Notes: generated from the letters alone by a model not told the origin. Positions 32,950-44,612 are shown, counted from the first letter of the stretch. The stretch is DNA of 64,000 nt from Garcia nutans (GCA_947685225.1 CANTUV010000077.1:322501-386500), one strand, 5' to 3'. Made by a program: numbers and translations.

Positions 32950-34830
32950 AAGCTCATACAAAGTCACATCAGTAAAAGTATGCTCATACCAAGCTCATAC
33001 CAAGTCATAGCAGTAAATATATGCTCATACCAAGTCATACCAGTAATAATATGCTCATTCCAAGCTCTACCAAGTTATACCAGTAAAAATATATTCATAT
33101 CAAGCTCATATTAACTCATACCAATACAAAATAAACTCATAATAAGCTCATACCAAGTCATACCAGTAAAAATATGCACATACCCAGCTCATACCAAGTC
33201 ATACTATTAAAAATATGCTCATATCAAGTCATACCAGTAAAAATATATTCATACTAAGCTCATACCAAGTTATACCAGTAAAAATATACACATACCAAGC
33301 TCATATCAAGTCATACCAGTAAAAATATGCTCATACCAAATTAATATCAACTCATACCAATAAAAATAAACTCATAACAAGCTCATACCAAGTTATACCA
33401 GTAAATATATGCTTATACCAATCTCATATCAACTCATACCAATAAAAATAAACTCATAACAAGCTCATACCAAGTCATACAAGAAAAAATATGCACATAC
33501 CAAGCCTATACCAACTCATACCAGTAAAAAATATGCTCATTCCAAGCTCATAATAATTCATACCGATAAAATAAACTTATAACAAGATCATACCAAGTCA
33601 TACTAGTAAAAATATACTCATATCATGTCATACCAGTAAAAATATATTTATATTAAGCTCATACCAAGTCATGCCAATAAAAATATGCACATATCAAGCT
33701 CATACTAAGTCATACCAGTAAAAATATGCTCATACCATGCTCATACCAAGTCATACCAGTAAAAATATATTCATACCAAGCTCATTCCAAGTCATGCCAG
33801 TAAAAATATACACATACCAAGCTCATGCTAAGTCATACAAGTAAAAATATTCTCATACCAAACTAATATCAACTCATACCAATAAAAATAAACTCATAAT
33901 AGGCTTATACCAAGTTATACCAGTAAATATATGCTCATACTAATCTCATATCAACTCACACCAATAAAAATAAAACTCATAACAAGCTCATACCAAGTCA
34001 TATCAGAAAAAATATGCACATACCAAGCTCATACCAAGTCATACCAGTAAAAATATGCTCATTCCAAACTCATAACAATTCATACCAATAAAAATAAATT
34101 CATAACAAGCTCATATCAAGTCATACTAGTAAAAATATGCTCATACCAAGTCATATCAGTAAAAATATATTCATACTAAGCTCATATCAAGTTATGCCAA
34201 TAAAAATATACACATACTAAGCTCATACCAAGTCATACTAGTAAAAATATACTCATACCAAACTAATATCAACTCATACCAATAAAAATAAATTCATAAT
34301 AAGCTCATACCAAGTCATACCAGCAAATATATGCTCGTACCAATCTCATATTAACTCATACCAATAAAAATAAATTCATAATAAGCTCATACCAGCAAAT
34401 ATATACTCATACCAATCTCATATTAACTCATACCAATAAAAATAAACTCATAACAAACTCATACTAAGTCATACCAGTAAAAATATGCACATACCAAGTT
34501 CAAAACAAGTCATACTAGTAAAAATATGCTCATTTCAAGCTCATAACAATTCATACTAATAAAAATAAACTCATAACAAGCTCATACCAAGTCATACCTG
34601 TAAAAATATGCTCATACCAAGCTCATATCGATTCATAACAATAATTCTAATTCATAATAACTCATATCAACTCATAACAAATTTATATCAACTTATATCG
34701 AAGTCATATCATTAATATTAACTCATATCAAACTCATATTAACTCTTATCAAACTTATATCACTAATACTAACTCATATCAACTCATATCAATTCATATC
34801 AATTCATATCAACTCATATTAACTCAGATC
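32950..34830 (-). repeat. 41-bp minisatellite array, right arm (inverted)
   Basis: About 40-45 units in opposite orientation to the left arm. The dominant plus-strand unit reads CTCATACCAAGTCATACCAG then TAAAAATATG. The right edge (about 34620-34830) is different: a simpler AACTCATATC-type repeat of about 10-11 bp, with AT-rich interruptions. Confidence 0.9.
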
Positions 34831-36044
34831 ATAACCATTTGTAATACTCCATAATATTTACTAAAAGATATAAATTGAAATTAATATTTCTTAATCTAAC
34901 ACTCAATGACAATCCTTAAATATCGATATAAATTAATATAATAATAATAACAGTGCTAAAAAAAACTTTCATGGGAACAATAACTAACTATTTATACAAT
35001 ATTACTCAATCATAACACTTCAAAAAATGATAATTAAAGAATATCGAAGATAAAATAATATTTTTAATTATTCTCTTTAAAAAATAAAATATACAAAAAA
35101 TCCATTACATTCACTATTTAAGTAAAGGAGAATGCTTAGGTTGATTTAAGAGATATTTTGATACACAATTATAAATTCTTCAAGAAAAATAAAAAAATAA
35201 AATATAAAAAATAAATCAAACTTAACTATTTCAATCTTGATTGTTTGCCAAATAAAAGCTTCAATTTGTAATGAAAAGAGAGAGAGAGAGAGAGAGAGAG
35301 AAGAGTTTGAAAAAGAGTAGAGGAAAAGAGAATGATAGTGTGCGGCTAGGTAAAAAGAAAGGAAGAGATAAATCTGATTTTTTTTAGGTTAAATAATAAT
35401 TTTGTCCAAAAAAGTTTATTTAAGGTGAGCATGGTTTAAAATATATTAATACTTAGTGTGAAAATATTTTTCTGGTTAAATACCAAATATAAGCCTTTTT
35501 TTTAAAAAAAATCCTAAAAATAAAATTATTTTAAAAAAATATCCATTTTTTTTAAAATTACTTTTTTAATTTTAAATTTTAAAAATATTATTTTTAGAGG
35601 TATATTTTTTATATATATTTAGCATACTATAAATATACTTTATTTTTAAAAATAATTATTAGATATACTTTAACTATATATTTAATATATTAAAATATAA
35701 AAATAAGGATGTTTTTGAAAAAATAAAATGAAAATGGAGCTGTACAGCTCAAAATATAAAAATCTTGTCCGGTAAGTGTATAGCTCTGCAAATTCCCAGT
35801 CAAAACGGCATCCTAATGCATTTGAGCTGTCGTTTCCATCTGTTTCAAATGGCGGGAAACAATATCTGAATAAAATCCTAAAATTCCCTTTTGAACTTGT
35901 TGCAGAACAGATTAGAAGTGAGAAATGGACTCGGAGAACAGCGTAGACAAAAACGAGGGCGAGTATTTGAGTGATGGAATGAAGGGAGGATATACTTCCC
36001 TCCCACATATAAGTACTCTAATAATTCAGACCGATATATAGGAG
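34831..36044. other. AT-rich region between the inverted arrays and the hydrolase cluster
   Basis: A (GA)n microsatellite is at 35276-35305. 35460-35720 is nearly pure A/T. From about 35760 the composition becomes mixed. A short open frame begins with ATG at 35926 ([18 protein letters not shown]) and may belong to a 5' exon of the downstream gene, but it runs into a TAG before 36045. Confidence 0.45.
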
Positions 36045-36717
36045 ATGACAGGCACACAAAAGAGAAGCGAAGAACCCCTGCATGGTAATCTCCTTTTCTT
36101 TATTATTTATCATGTAGAAAAATGAAAAAAAAAATTTTCTTAATGAAAAAGCTGCAAACGTTAGGTGTTAAATTGAGTGTTTTGAAAGGATGAGTGTCTA
36201 AGTGGGAAAAGCTGTAAAGATTAGGTGTCTAATTGAGCGTTTTAAAAAAATGAGTGTCTAAGTGAGAAAAACTGTAAATGTTAGGTGTCAAATTATATAT
36301 TTGACCAAAAATAAATATAAAAATCTAATGTACTACACAAAATAATTTGTCTAAATCTTGATTATTATAACGATTAAAAAAAGATAAGAAACTAAGATCG
36401 ATGTAATGGGAATTTTTTAAAATTTATTATATGGATTTTTCAGAGGTGGATAAAGTTCAACAGAAACATGATCTTGAGCCATCGTGTCGAAAATTTATGG
36501 AAAATAAAATATCAGAACTACTTTGTATAACAAGTCACCATCTTAAACGTGGATGTGGCTCAAAGGTTTCCACTAATTCACTTTCATTTGTCTCGTAGCA
36601 CTACTCTTACAGTTTAAAACTTGATTTTCTTGTTTTAAGCACAGTGGCAGGTAGATCAGCATGAACTCACACCAGTGAAAAACGAAGCCGAACCCGTTTC
36701 TTTTCTACTAAAACCCA
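36045..36717 (+). other. Possible 5' exons of hydrolase copy 1
   Basis: Three stretches could splice in phase into the exon at 37086: 36045-36084 (ATG to donor GTAATC), 36445-36567 and 36645-36717 (donor GTACGT). The joint peptide would place about 80 extra residues before the hydrophobic stretch. No family resemblance was recognised, and an alternative frame in the first stretch is also open, so coding status is uncertain; they may be 5' UTR exons. Confidence 0.3.
36151..36294 (+). repeat. 60-bp tandem repeat
   Basis: Units starting at 36151, 36211 and 36271, each beginning GCTGYAAA-like and containing TTAGGTGT and AATTGAG. Two full copies and one partial. Confidence 0.8.
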
Positions 36718-37085
36718 GTACGTTTTGATCTCTTATTTCAATCTTTATTTTTTATTTTGTTTATGGGTTCTGTTTTTCTTTCATTTCTCGTTCTTGAGTT
36801 TCTTTCTTTTTAATTGATTTTGTTGTTTGATTGAGTTTTATGTATGGGTTTCTTGGGAATTTGATGAATCAAGGGGGTTTCTGTTTTAGATTCATAATCT
36901 TGTATGATTAAATATGAAATTCAATATGCATAATTTTTTTCATTTGTGAAAATATGTAGAAACTAATCAATGTAAATTCTTTTGATTTTAATGAATGTAA
37001 TCAAGTGAAAATACTGTTTATTGCCTCAGTTCTGTAGCTAATAGAACAAATACTGAATGTTTATTTATTTATTATTTTTTTACAG

Positions 37086-38897
37086 AACTGCTTGTACCAA
37101 TAGCAGTAGCGGTAGCTGTTGGTGTTATGGGTCGGGTTTATCAGGCATTGAAGCCGCCTCCACCAAGAATATGTGGCTCTTCAGGCGGTCCTCCCATCAT
37201 TTCACCAAGAGTCAAACTCAATGATGGTAGGCATTTAGCTTACAGGGAGATGGAAGTTCCTAAAGAAGAGGCTAAAGATAGAATAATTATCATTCATGGT
37301 TTTGACAGTTCCAAGGATGTGGATTTACCTGTTTCTCAGGTACAGATTACAGGCCAGTTTGGTATTACTGTTGCACATAGCACATTTTGGAACAATTTTA
37401 AGAAGTTTCACATGTGAGCTATATTCAAAATCAGCTTAATACATAAAAAACCGCTTGTACTCTTTCAAAAGGTCCTGTTAGCCCCATGTACTTTTGATGT
37501 GCCCTCTCAAGATATTAGCTGTTGTGAGTAGCTATTAGCTGTTGATTCATTAGAATTCCTAACTACTACTTTTAGCATACTTATAGAACTTGTATATTTT
37601 GACTATCTCAAGATATCAATAAAGATGAACAGATCAGTATGTTGCATGCAGATAATAGTAAATTTATGTCGCTAAATTTCTAAATCCTAAACATAGAAAC
37701 AAGCAAACTTTTTTGTTTGATTATCCTGTGTCTTCTGTGTACATTTTAGTAATTCAACAAGTGTTTTGAATTCAGGAACTTATAGAGGAGAAAAAGATAT
37801 ATATCCTTTTCTTTGACAGAGCAGGTTATGGGGAGAGTGATCCATATCCTTTACGCTTAGTGAAGAGTGAAGCATATGATATTCAAGAATTAGCAGACAA
37901 GTTGCAAATTGGGGAGAAGTTTTATGTAATTGGCCTCTCAATAGGAGCATACCCAACGTACAGTTGCTTAAAATACATACCAAATAGGCATGATCCTTAT
38001 ACTACTAACTTTCTTATTTTCTTTCTTATGAAATTTCTTGAATTTATTATGTTTTGAGTTTTACCAAAATGTTTTTGTTCACAGGTTGGGTGGAGCTGCC
38101 CTTGTAGTTCCTCTTGTACACTACTGGTGGCCTTCTCTCCCTGCCAATATATCCAGAGAAAGTTTCCAAACGCTTCCCAAATCTCTTCAATGGACATTTC
38201 GCATTGCGCATCATACACCTTGGCTATTCTACTGGTGGATGACCAGAAATGGTTCCCTACTTAAATGACAGGAATGGAAGCAAACTTTTACCCCCAAGAT
38301 ATAGAGATCATTAAAAAGTTATCAGATACTCCTACTGTTGGTCAGTAGTTACATTTCTGATACAAATTTTAACAATTTCTATGGAGAGTTAATCAGGCTC
38401 CAATCAATTTTCTAGCTCTGTAGACAACTTCAGTATCACTAAGCTAAACGGAGTTAACATTTCTATGGTATTGTTTGTGTTCATATTAAAAAAAAATGAC
38501 TCGCACATAAGAGTCTAATAATGAGAAATCTTGTGCTAGCTAATTTCTACTTTAGAGTACATTTAGCAGCAAATACTGTAACAATCTATTATGTTTCTGA
38601 ATGCAGGAAAAGGTTCGACAACAAGGCGAACACGAGTCTCTATATTGGGACATAATGGTAGGCTATGCCAAATGGGAATTTGATCCCACAGAGATAACTA
38701 ATCCTTTCCCTAATAATGAAGGCTCAGTCCATATATGGCAAGGTTATGAAGACAAAATGATTCCTTACCAAATAAATCGATTCATCGCAGGGAAGCTTCC
38801 ATGGATTCGCTATCATGAGATTCCTGATACTGGACCCTTGGTGATCTACAGAAGAGAGTTATGTGAAGAAATATTCAGGTCACTTTTGCTTGGATGA
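37086..38897 (+). pseudogene. Alpha/beta-hydrolase copy 1, frameshifted and without catalytic His
   Basis: Exons 37086-37339, 37776-37987, 38085-38340, 38607-38897 match intact copy 3. Seen: KPPPPRICG, the HGFDSSKDVDLPVSQ oxyanion region, FFDRAGYGESDP, nucleophile elbow GLSIGAY, and the YEDK acid site. In exon 3 one base is missing near 38243 (family MTQKWF), and the frame meets TGA at 38266-38268; restoring the frame meets another stop nearby. In the last exon the usual DAGHL catalytic His is Pro (DTGPL). Copies 2 and 3 have ATG where this gene has CTG at 37088, and the first in-frame ATG (37127) comes after the hydrophobic N terminus. The hydrolase fold could not be completed, so it is called a pseudogene. 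Confidence 0.82.
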
Positions 38898-39753
38898 ATC
38901 GCTTCTATTATTTTAGAGCTATTCTTAGTGAATCCGTTGGAGAAACTGTTTTCAATGCCATAGAAACAATCATAAGTAAAACTTCTGTTATATTGTTTCT
39001 GTTTGTTGTATTTGGCAGATGACAAACTTGGTCGTGTATAAATCTTGTTAATAATTTTATGCTTATGCATATAGCTAGAACAGAACAATCCTGTAGTACA
39101 ATAATTCTTGCAAGAAAAATAAAATAGTGCCTGAAATTCAATACATAATAGAAAATGATTGAAAAGGGTAAACCCCCAGTGTTGGTTCGGTATACTATTG
39201 AAAACTGTTTATGCATTTTGTAATTTTATAAAAAAAAAAAAAAAAAAAACAAGGTCTTAAACCAGCAATGCTTGCTGGTAGTTAAAGGGACTGCAAGTTC
39301 CAATTCCACCAACTCCAATAACAAACTAGGAATTTTAGTTGGAAATTTTCAAGTTATATTAAATTATAATCCTTACAAGAAAAGAAAAGCAATAAATTCA
39401 TTTTTAATATTTAATTTTTTTTTGGGAAAACTTGAAAATGGGTTTGTTAGACCATGGTCTCTCGACCAACTAACAGTCAAATTTGAGAAGTGTGGATACA
39501 AAGTACACTTTGTTTGCAAATCTTTTATAGCTGTATTAACCTTAGAAGATCAATAAGCTTGTGAACACTAAAAAGAAACTTGCAAAATTCAACTTTTCTC
39601 TTCAGAAAACGAGAAAATCTTGTGGTTTGTATTACATCACTGTAATCATTAATAATTAAATTGATTCCAATTATTTCTTGGGTTATCAAAGCATTAAAAA
39701 CCCTTTTCTGTCATAACCTTAAAAACCTTCTCTTTTCTTCGTGCATTTCAGGG
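38898..39753. other. Spacer between hydrolase copies 1 and 2
   Basis: An A run of about 20 at 39230-39249. An open frame at 39272-39556 has no recognisable features. The end of this stretch probably holds a 5' UTR exon or intron of copy 2; an acceptor CAG at 39749-39751 precedes GGATG. Confidence 0.45.
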
Positions 39754-40044
39754 ATGTTAAAAGTGGTAGCAGCAGCAGCAGCAATAGCAGTGACTTTTGC
39801 AGTGTTTGGATACAAAAAAATAAAGCCTCCTCCTCCAAAAATTTGCGGGACTCCAAATGGCCCTCCTATTACTTCACCAAGAATTAGACTTAGAGATGGA
39901 AGACTTTTGTCTTATAAAGAAAGGGGCGCCCCAAAAGAAATTGCCAAGTACGGAGTCATTCTTGTTCATGGTTTTGATAGCTCCAAAGACATATACTTGC
40001 CACTATCTCAAGTATATAACTTTACTAAGATAATTTTTTTTTTC

Positions 40045-40066
40045 TTTTATCTAACATTGTATTTCA
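40045..40066. repeat. SINE target-site duplication, left copy
   Basis: TTTATCTAACATTGTATTTC region, repeated with one G/A change at about 40248-40269. Confidence 0.85.
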
Positions 40067-40068
40067 GA

Positions 40069-40250
40069 AGGGGAGCCTTGGCGCAACAGTAAGTGTTGTC
40101 GCCATGAAACCTGAAGTCACGGGTTCGAGTCGTGGAAACGGCCTCTTGCAATTAATTGCAACGGAAGGCCGCGTACAAAGACCCAATGGGCCTGACCTTT
40201 CTCCGGACCCTAATCATTGCGGGAGCATTTATGCATCGGGCTACCCTTTT
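40069..40250 (+). mobile_element. Au-like tRNA-derived SINE in intron 1 of hydrolase copy 2
   Basis: Begins GGGGAGCCTTGGCGCAAC, with a polymerase III A box (TTGGCGCAACAGT) and B box (GGGTTCGAGTC at about 40120-40130), then CGGAAACGGCCTCTTGCA-like text, CCGCGTACAAAGACCCAATG, TCCGGACCCTAATCATTGCG and a CGGGCTACCC-T tail. This arrangement is that of the plant Au SINE family (from memory). It is about 180 bp and flanked by a duplication of about 21 bp, showing recent retroposition. Not a functional tRNA gene. Confidence 0.88.
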
Positions 40251-42275
40251 TATCTAACATTATATTTCAAGTGGTCTTTTAGAGAAATTCAATTATTTTT
40301 GGTAATGCAGGAGGTGATGGAAGAGTCAGGTGTATGTATCTTAACCTTTGACACAGGAGGGTATGAAGAAAGTGATCCAAACCCAAAAAGATCAGTGAAA
40401 AGTGAAGCATTTGACATTCAAGAACTTGCTGATCAACTACAATTGGGACCTAAGTTTCATGTCATTGGAGTTTCTATTGGAACTTATTTTATTTGGGCTT
40501 GCCTCAAGTATATACCACACAGGCATGTTCATATCTTTTCCCTATGCATCTCCACTAATTTCCTTTTCTTTTTCTATTTCAAACATTTACTAAGAGCCTA
40601 TTTGACACTACTGTCGCGTGCAACTACATTTTTTTCTAAACCAAGTGAGAATAATGCAAATAAGAGAAGGATCCGATTCAGCTTCTTGATGGCTCAGTGA
40701 CTCGAGCTCGGTTGTAGAAATTCAAGAATGTGTTGAATGGAATGATTCAGCGATTGTGGTCCAACCTTACAACCATTCAAGAATGCAAGGAAGACTCTAA
40801 TATCAAGCTTGAGCTTCAAGACAAACTACAAGGCTTGATATCATTGTCTCAACGAGGCCTTTTCGGCTTCTTTTTGGGTGCCGCCTTATTTGCATTGCCC
40901 TTAATTATCCTAGAAGATATTACTATATTAATATGATTCAAAGGTTACACATTCTTGCTTTATGGTTTGGTTAACTTGTTTTGACAATGACTGCAGGCTA
41001 GCAGGTGTGACATTAGTGGTTCCAGTGATTAATTTCTGGTGGCCTTCTTTTCCTCAGAAACTAAGAAATGAAGCCTTCAGAAAGCAACTTAAGAGGGATC
41101 AAGTAAAACTGACCAATGCTCACCATTTTCCTGTGCTTGTATACTGGTGGATGACTCAGAAATTGTTCCCTTATTCCTCTATCATGCAAAGACACCCAAT
41201 ATTACTGAACATAAGAGATTTAGAAACTATAAAGCAAATGTCCCAAGTGCCAAATCCTCATGAGGTAGCTTCTCTTTTCTTTTTTTGGTTTCTTTTTTCT
41301 ATGAGATTTTCATTAACAAAATGAGAAATTTTTAAAAATAAAGAAGGGTTTTTTACATAATTACTAAAAAAAGCTCATAATATTACAAATTTACCATCTC
41401 AGAAAAAATATTATCAAATTTATAAATTTTGTTAAAAATATATAAAATTTATTATTAGTTTATTACTTATTATTAGTTTTTATTATATATTTTTATGAAA
41501 TGATCCAAAACTAATTAGATCAAGTATTTAAAATTTCTGTTTTCACTTTAAAAAATTATTTAGAATTACATGTTTTAAGAAAGGCAAAATAAATATGCAG
41601 TTCTCTAAACTTGCAACTTTTAATTAGTTTGTATCTTGAATTTTAAATTTAGCCGTATAATTTCATGAATTCGTATTTTTCTTAACTTATAAATATAAAC
41701 TCTCCATAGGTCACGTCGTGGTACTAATATAATTATTTATATAAAATATATAATTATAATGGATAAAATGATTAGTATTCGTTAATATAAGAGTTTATTA
41801 ATAAAAAAATAGACAGTGATAAAGTAGTTAAAATAAAAGTTTAGAGACTAAATTGATAAACGCTATAAGTTCAAGGAGTACATGTATATTTGATCAATAA
41901 GAGATGTAATATCTCTAGAGCAGAGAAATAAATTATTAACTCGGTCATAATTGTGATTGCAGCATAAGATAAGACAAGAAGGAGAACATGAATAACTGCA
42001 TAGAGACATGATAGTGCATTTTGGGAAATGGGAGTTTGATCCAATGGAGCTAAAGAATCCATTTCCAAACAAAGAGGAAGCTTGTGTTTAATTATGGATG
42101 GGAAGGTCATGAAGACAAGCTTGTGCCATTTGAGTTGCAGAGATTTGTTGCTAAGAAATTACCATGGATCAAATACCATGAAGTTCCTGATGCTGGCCAT
42201 TTGATGATCCATGAGAAGGCCCTTTGTGAGGCTATTTTCAGGGAACTTTTGCTTGGAGAAGAACCCTCCTTTTGA

Positions 42276-44347
42276 TATACATGTAATATAATAAAATATA
42301 TAAAAGTTATTTCTAGATAAATAATAATAAAGCCACATAATTTTGAGTTTTATTGAGACTATGTTTTTTTTATTAAACGAATTATAATATGTTTATTTGT
42401 CAACCTATTATATAACTTATTTTAATTTTGTATCGTAATCAGATCAATTCGTTTATGATATATATATACACATATAATATAATAAAATATATGACTTATT
42501 GTTAGATAAATTATAAAATGATATAATTTTAAATTTTATTAAAACTGTATTATTTTAGTTGAACGAAATATAAAGTGTTTGATAGGCAACCCACCATATA
42601 ACTTGTTTTAATTCAATCACAAGTAAACAAATCCGGTTTTGACATTATTCTATATATATATATATATATTCATTTTCTTTTTTTTAATTAAATTTTGATT
42701 AGAATTTTTAAATATTTTTTAGTAAATTAAACTTTAAATATGGTTTAAATTCTCTAAGAGATTATTTCAGTATTATTTAACTAAAAATAAATAATATTTA
42801 AATCTGTTTCATAATATATTTACTCGAATATAATTTTCTATCAAATAATCATAATTCATTTTTTTCTAATAAGCATAAGTTATATTTTTTGCCAAGTAAT
42901 TCTCTGAAAATTTAAAAAAAAAAACTTCTATATGTTATAGTCTTCTTTAGAAAAAAATCCCAAACGTTGCTTAATTCTTTTTTTCAGTCAGACATCAAAA
43001 TTACATTATGACTACTCAAATTGAAATTAAATTAAAAACATAAACCAAACAAAAATTAAATTAACTAATTAATTTAGCTTCAAAATTATATATGAATATT
43101 GCATAGAAATTATGAATCGTTCTTTTTTTTTTTTGCAAATTTAATTTTGATTTAAACTCAAACTCAATAAATTACAATTCTATAAACAATTCAAATACAA
43201 AAAACTAAAGTTCATCAATTAAACCTTTTTTTTTCAAGATAATAAAGTGTTTAATAAATAAGATTCGAAAAGATACGAAAAGTATCACTTATACATACAC
43301 ACATATATATATAAACCCTTAAAAACTCTATCCTACACATAATTCATATCCCGACTTATGAACTCATTCGATTATAAAATTTGATTTAAAATTAAAAATT
43401 AATAAAAATTATTTTTTTAATGCTATAATTTAAATTAAATTGAATTATAGGATATAAACTCGGTTCATGATAGAATTTCTTATGAATCATATTCATCAAA
43501 GATAACGTTTTAAAAAAAATAACAAATTTAAGCATAAACTAATTATTAAAACTTGTTGAACGTCCTTTTCTACAAAACTTATGGGCAAGCAGAAGTATAA
43601 TTCGGCAAGAAAGTGTTATAGAATATTCTTTAATAGAGTATAAACCATTGAATTGATGGTCATGGTCACATTATGATCATCTACTATTAAATTATGCCTA
43701 ATTATTACATAATAAGAAATTTATACATTATAGCTATTTCAATATATTAATCACAATTTCATTTCTTCTTCTTTTTTTTTTTTGAAATATTCGATTTTTT
43801 TTACAAGAATAAAACGACTATTTCAATTTATTTAATTTAATAATTTGATATTGATGTTAAAACTTAAATTTATATTTTTCCACTAAAAAGGTGGAAAAGC
43901 AGTAGACTTTTGAAAAAAATTACGCTCCTTATTTTTATCAGAGTTTTTTTTATCATTTAATAAAATATATAATATTTTTTTTATCGAATTGATAAATTTA
44001 TAGGAATGTGGATTTTTTTTTTGGCAAATTTGGAAAAAAAGTTCTTACTTTTTTAAGCCTTACATGTTGCAGAGAATATAATAAATTTATAAATGTAATA
44101 ATTAATAGATATAAACAAATTAAAATGTTAGAATTTGTTGGACAAATTGACTAAACAGCACAGCAGGTCAGTACTTTCATGCTTTTAAAAAAAAAAAAAA
44201 AAACAGTAATTATCGGCGAGACAGCCTTGGCCAGCTATGAATACTACGCTGTTAATCTGTCCATTTGTTTCTTACTTACTTTATTTATTTATTTATATTT
44301 TTATTTATATATTTTTTTCATATTTAATAAATTAAAATATAATTTAA
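42276..44347. other. AT-rich intergenic region
   Basis: Very high A/T content with TA microsatellites (about 42655-42668). Two similar stretches (42287-42430 and 42470-42620) share TTGAGTTTTATTGAGACT-like and ATATAACTTATTTTAATT-like text, suggesting an old local duplication. No coding sequence seen. Confidence 0.5.
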
Positions 44348-44473
44348 TAATAAATATATATTTTTTAAATAATTAATTCAAATCAATTCTCATCCCATAT
44401 AAAAAAATAGTAATAAATATATATTTTTTAAATAATTAATTCAAATCAATTCTCAATCCATATAAAAAATAAT
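44348..44473 (+). repeat. 63-bp tandem duplication
   Basis: TAATAAATATATATTTTTTA begins at 44348 and again at 44411; both units end in CAAATCAATTCTCA. Two copies. Confidence 0.85.
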
Positions 44474-44520
44474 AATAAAATAAATATAACTTGACCCATA
44501 TTTTTTTTCTTTTTTAAAAA

Positions 44521-44612
44521 ACTCGACCCTCGAAAATACATTTTTGAGGATCAAACCCCTGATCTCTCAACTGAAAGTAACATCAGGTGGCCAATTGGGC
44601 TAGCCCCAACAG
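44521..44612 (-). mobile_element. tRNA-like SINE relic
   Basis: On the minus strand a box A-like TAGCCCAATTGG (44602-44591) is followed about 35 nt later by a box B-like GGGTTTGATCC (44558-44548), with a starting GGGGCTAGCC. It looks like the tRNA-derived head of a SINE. No paired acceptor stem was verified, so a functional tRNA is unlikely. Confidence 0.5.

Larger units (their letters stand above)
29640..34830. mobile_element. Foldback-like element: inverted minisatellite arms around a unique core
   Basis: Left arm 29640-31883 repeats GGTATGAG-based units on the plus strand; right arm 32950-34830 carries the same unit in reverse complement (CTCATACC-based). Both arms share a unit of about 41 bp: TTTTTACTGGTATGA, then STTGGTATGAGC, then TTGGTATGAGCATA. 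About 1.07 kb of non-repeated DNA (31884-32949) separates them. Long inverted arms built of short tandem repeats around a unique middle are the defining architecture of foldback transposons. The core has traces of a C48 protease as found in some plant Mutator-like elements. Outer ends and a target duplication were not resolved, so the class is inferred. Confidence 0.65.
39754..42275 (+). pseudogene. Alpha/beta-hydrolase copy 2, broken in the last exon
   Basis: Exons 39754-40011, 40311-40522, 40997-41264, 41963-42275. ATG 39754 starts a hydrophobic Ala/Val stretch then KPPPPKICG, HGFDSSKDIYLPLSQ, elbow GVSIGTY and, near the end, the HEDK acid and DAGHLMIHEK with the catalytic His. The family's FDRAGYGESDP reads FDTGGYEESDP, a change in a conserved block. 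In exon 4 TAA at 41993-41995 replaces a Ser codon (GEHE-stop-LHRDM), and a frameshift with a further stop lies near 42087, after which the frame is again open to 42275. The protein would lose the acid and His residues. An Au-like SINE sits in intron 1. Confidence 0.82.

Noticed and set aside
29640..34830. CRISPR array
   Set aside because: Units are tandem and degenerate without unique spacers of even length, and the DNA is from a plant nucleus.
40084..40160. Functional tRNA gene
   Set aside because: A and B boxes are present but the sequence continues as an Au-like SINE with a target duplication and lacks a paired acceptor stem.
40104..40700. 198-codon open frame in hydrolase copy 2
   Set aside because: It runs through the SINE and an intron and joins exon 2 only because the intron is open by chance; homologous copies splice at 40311.
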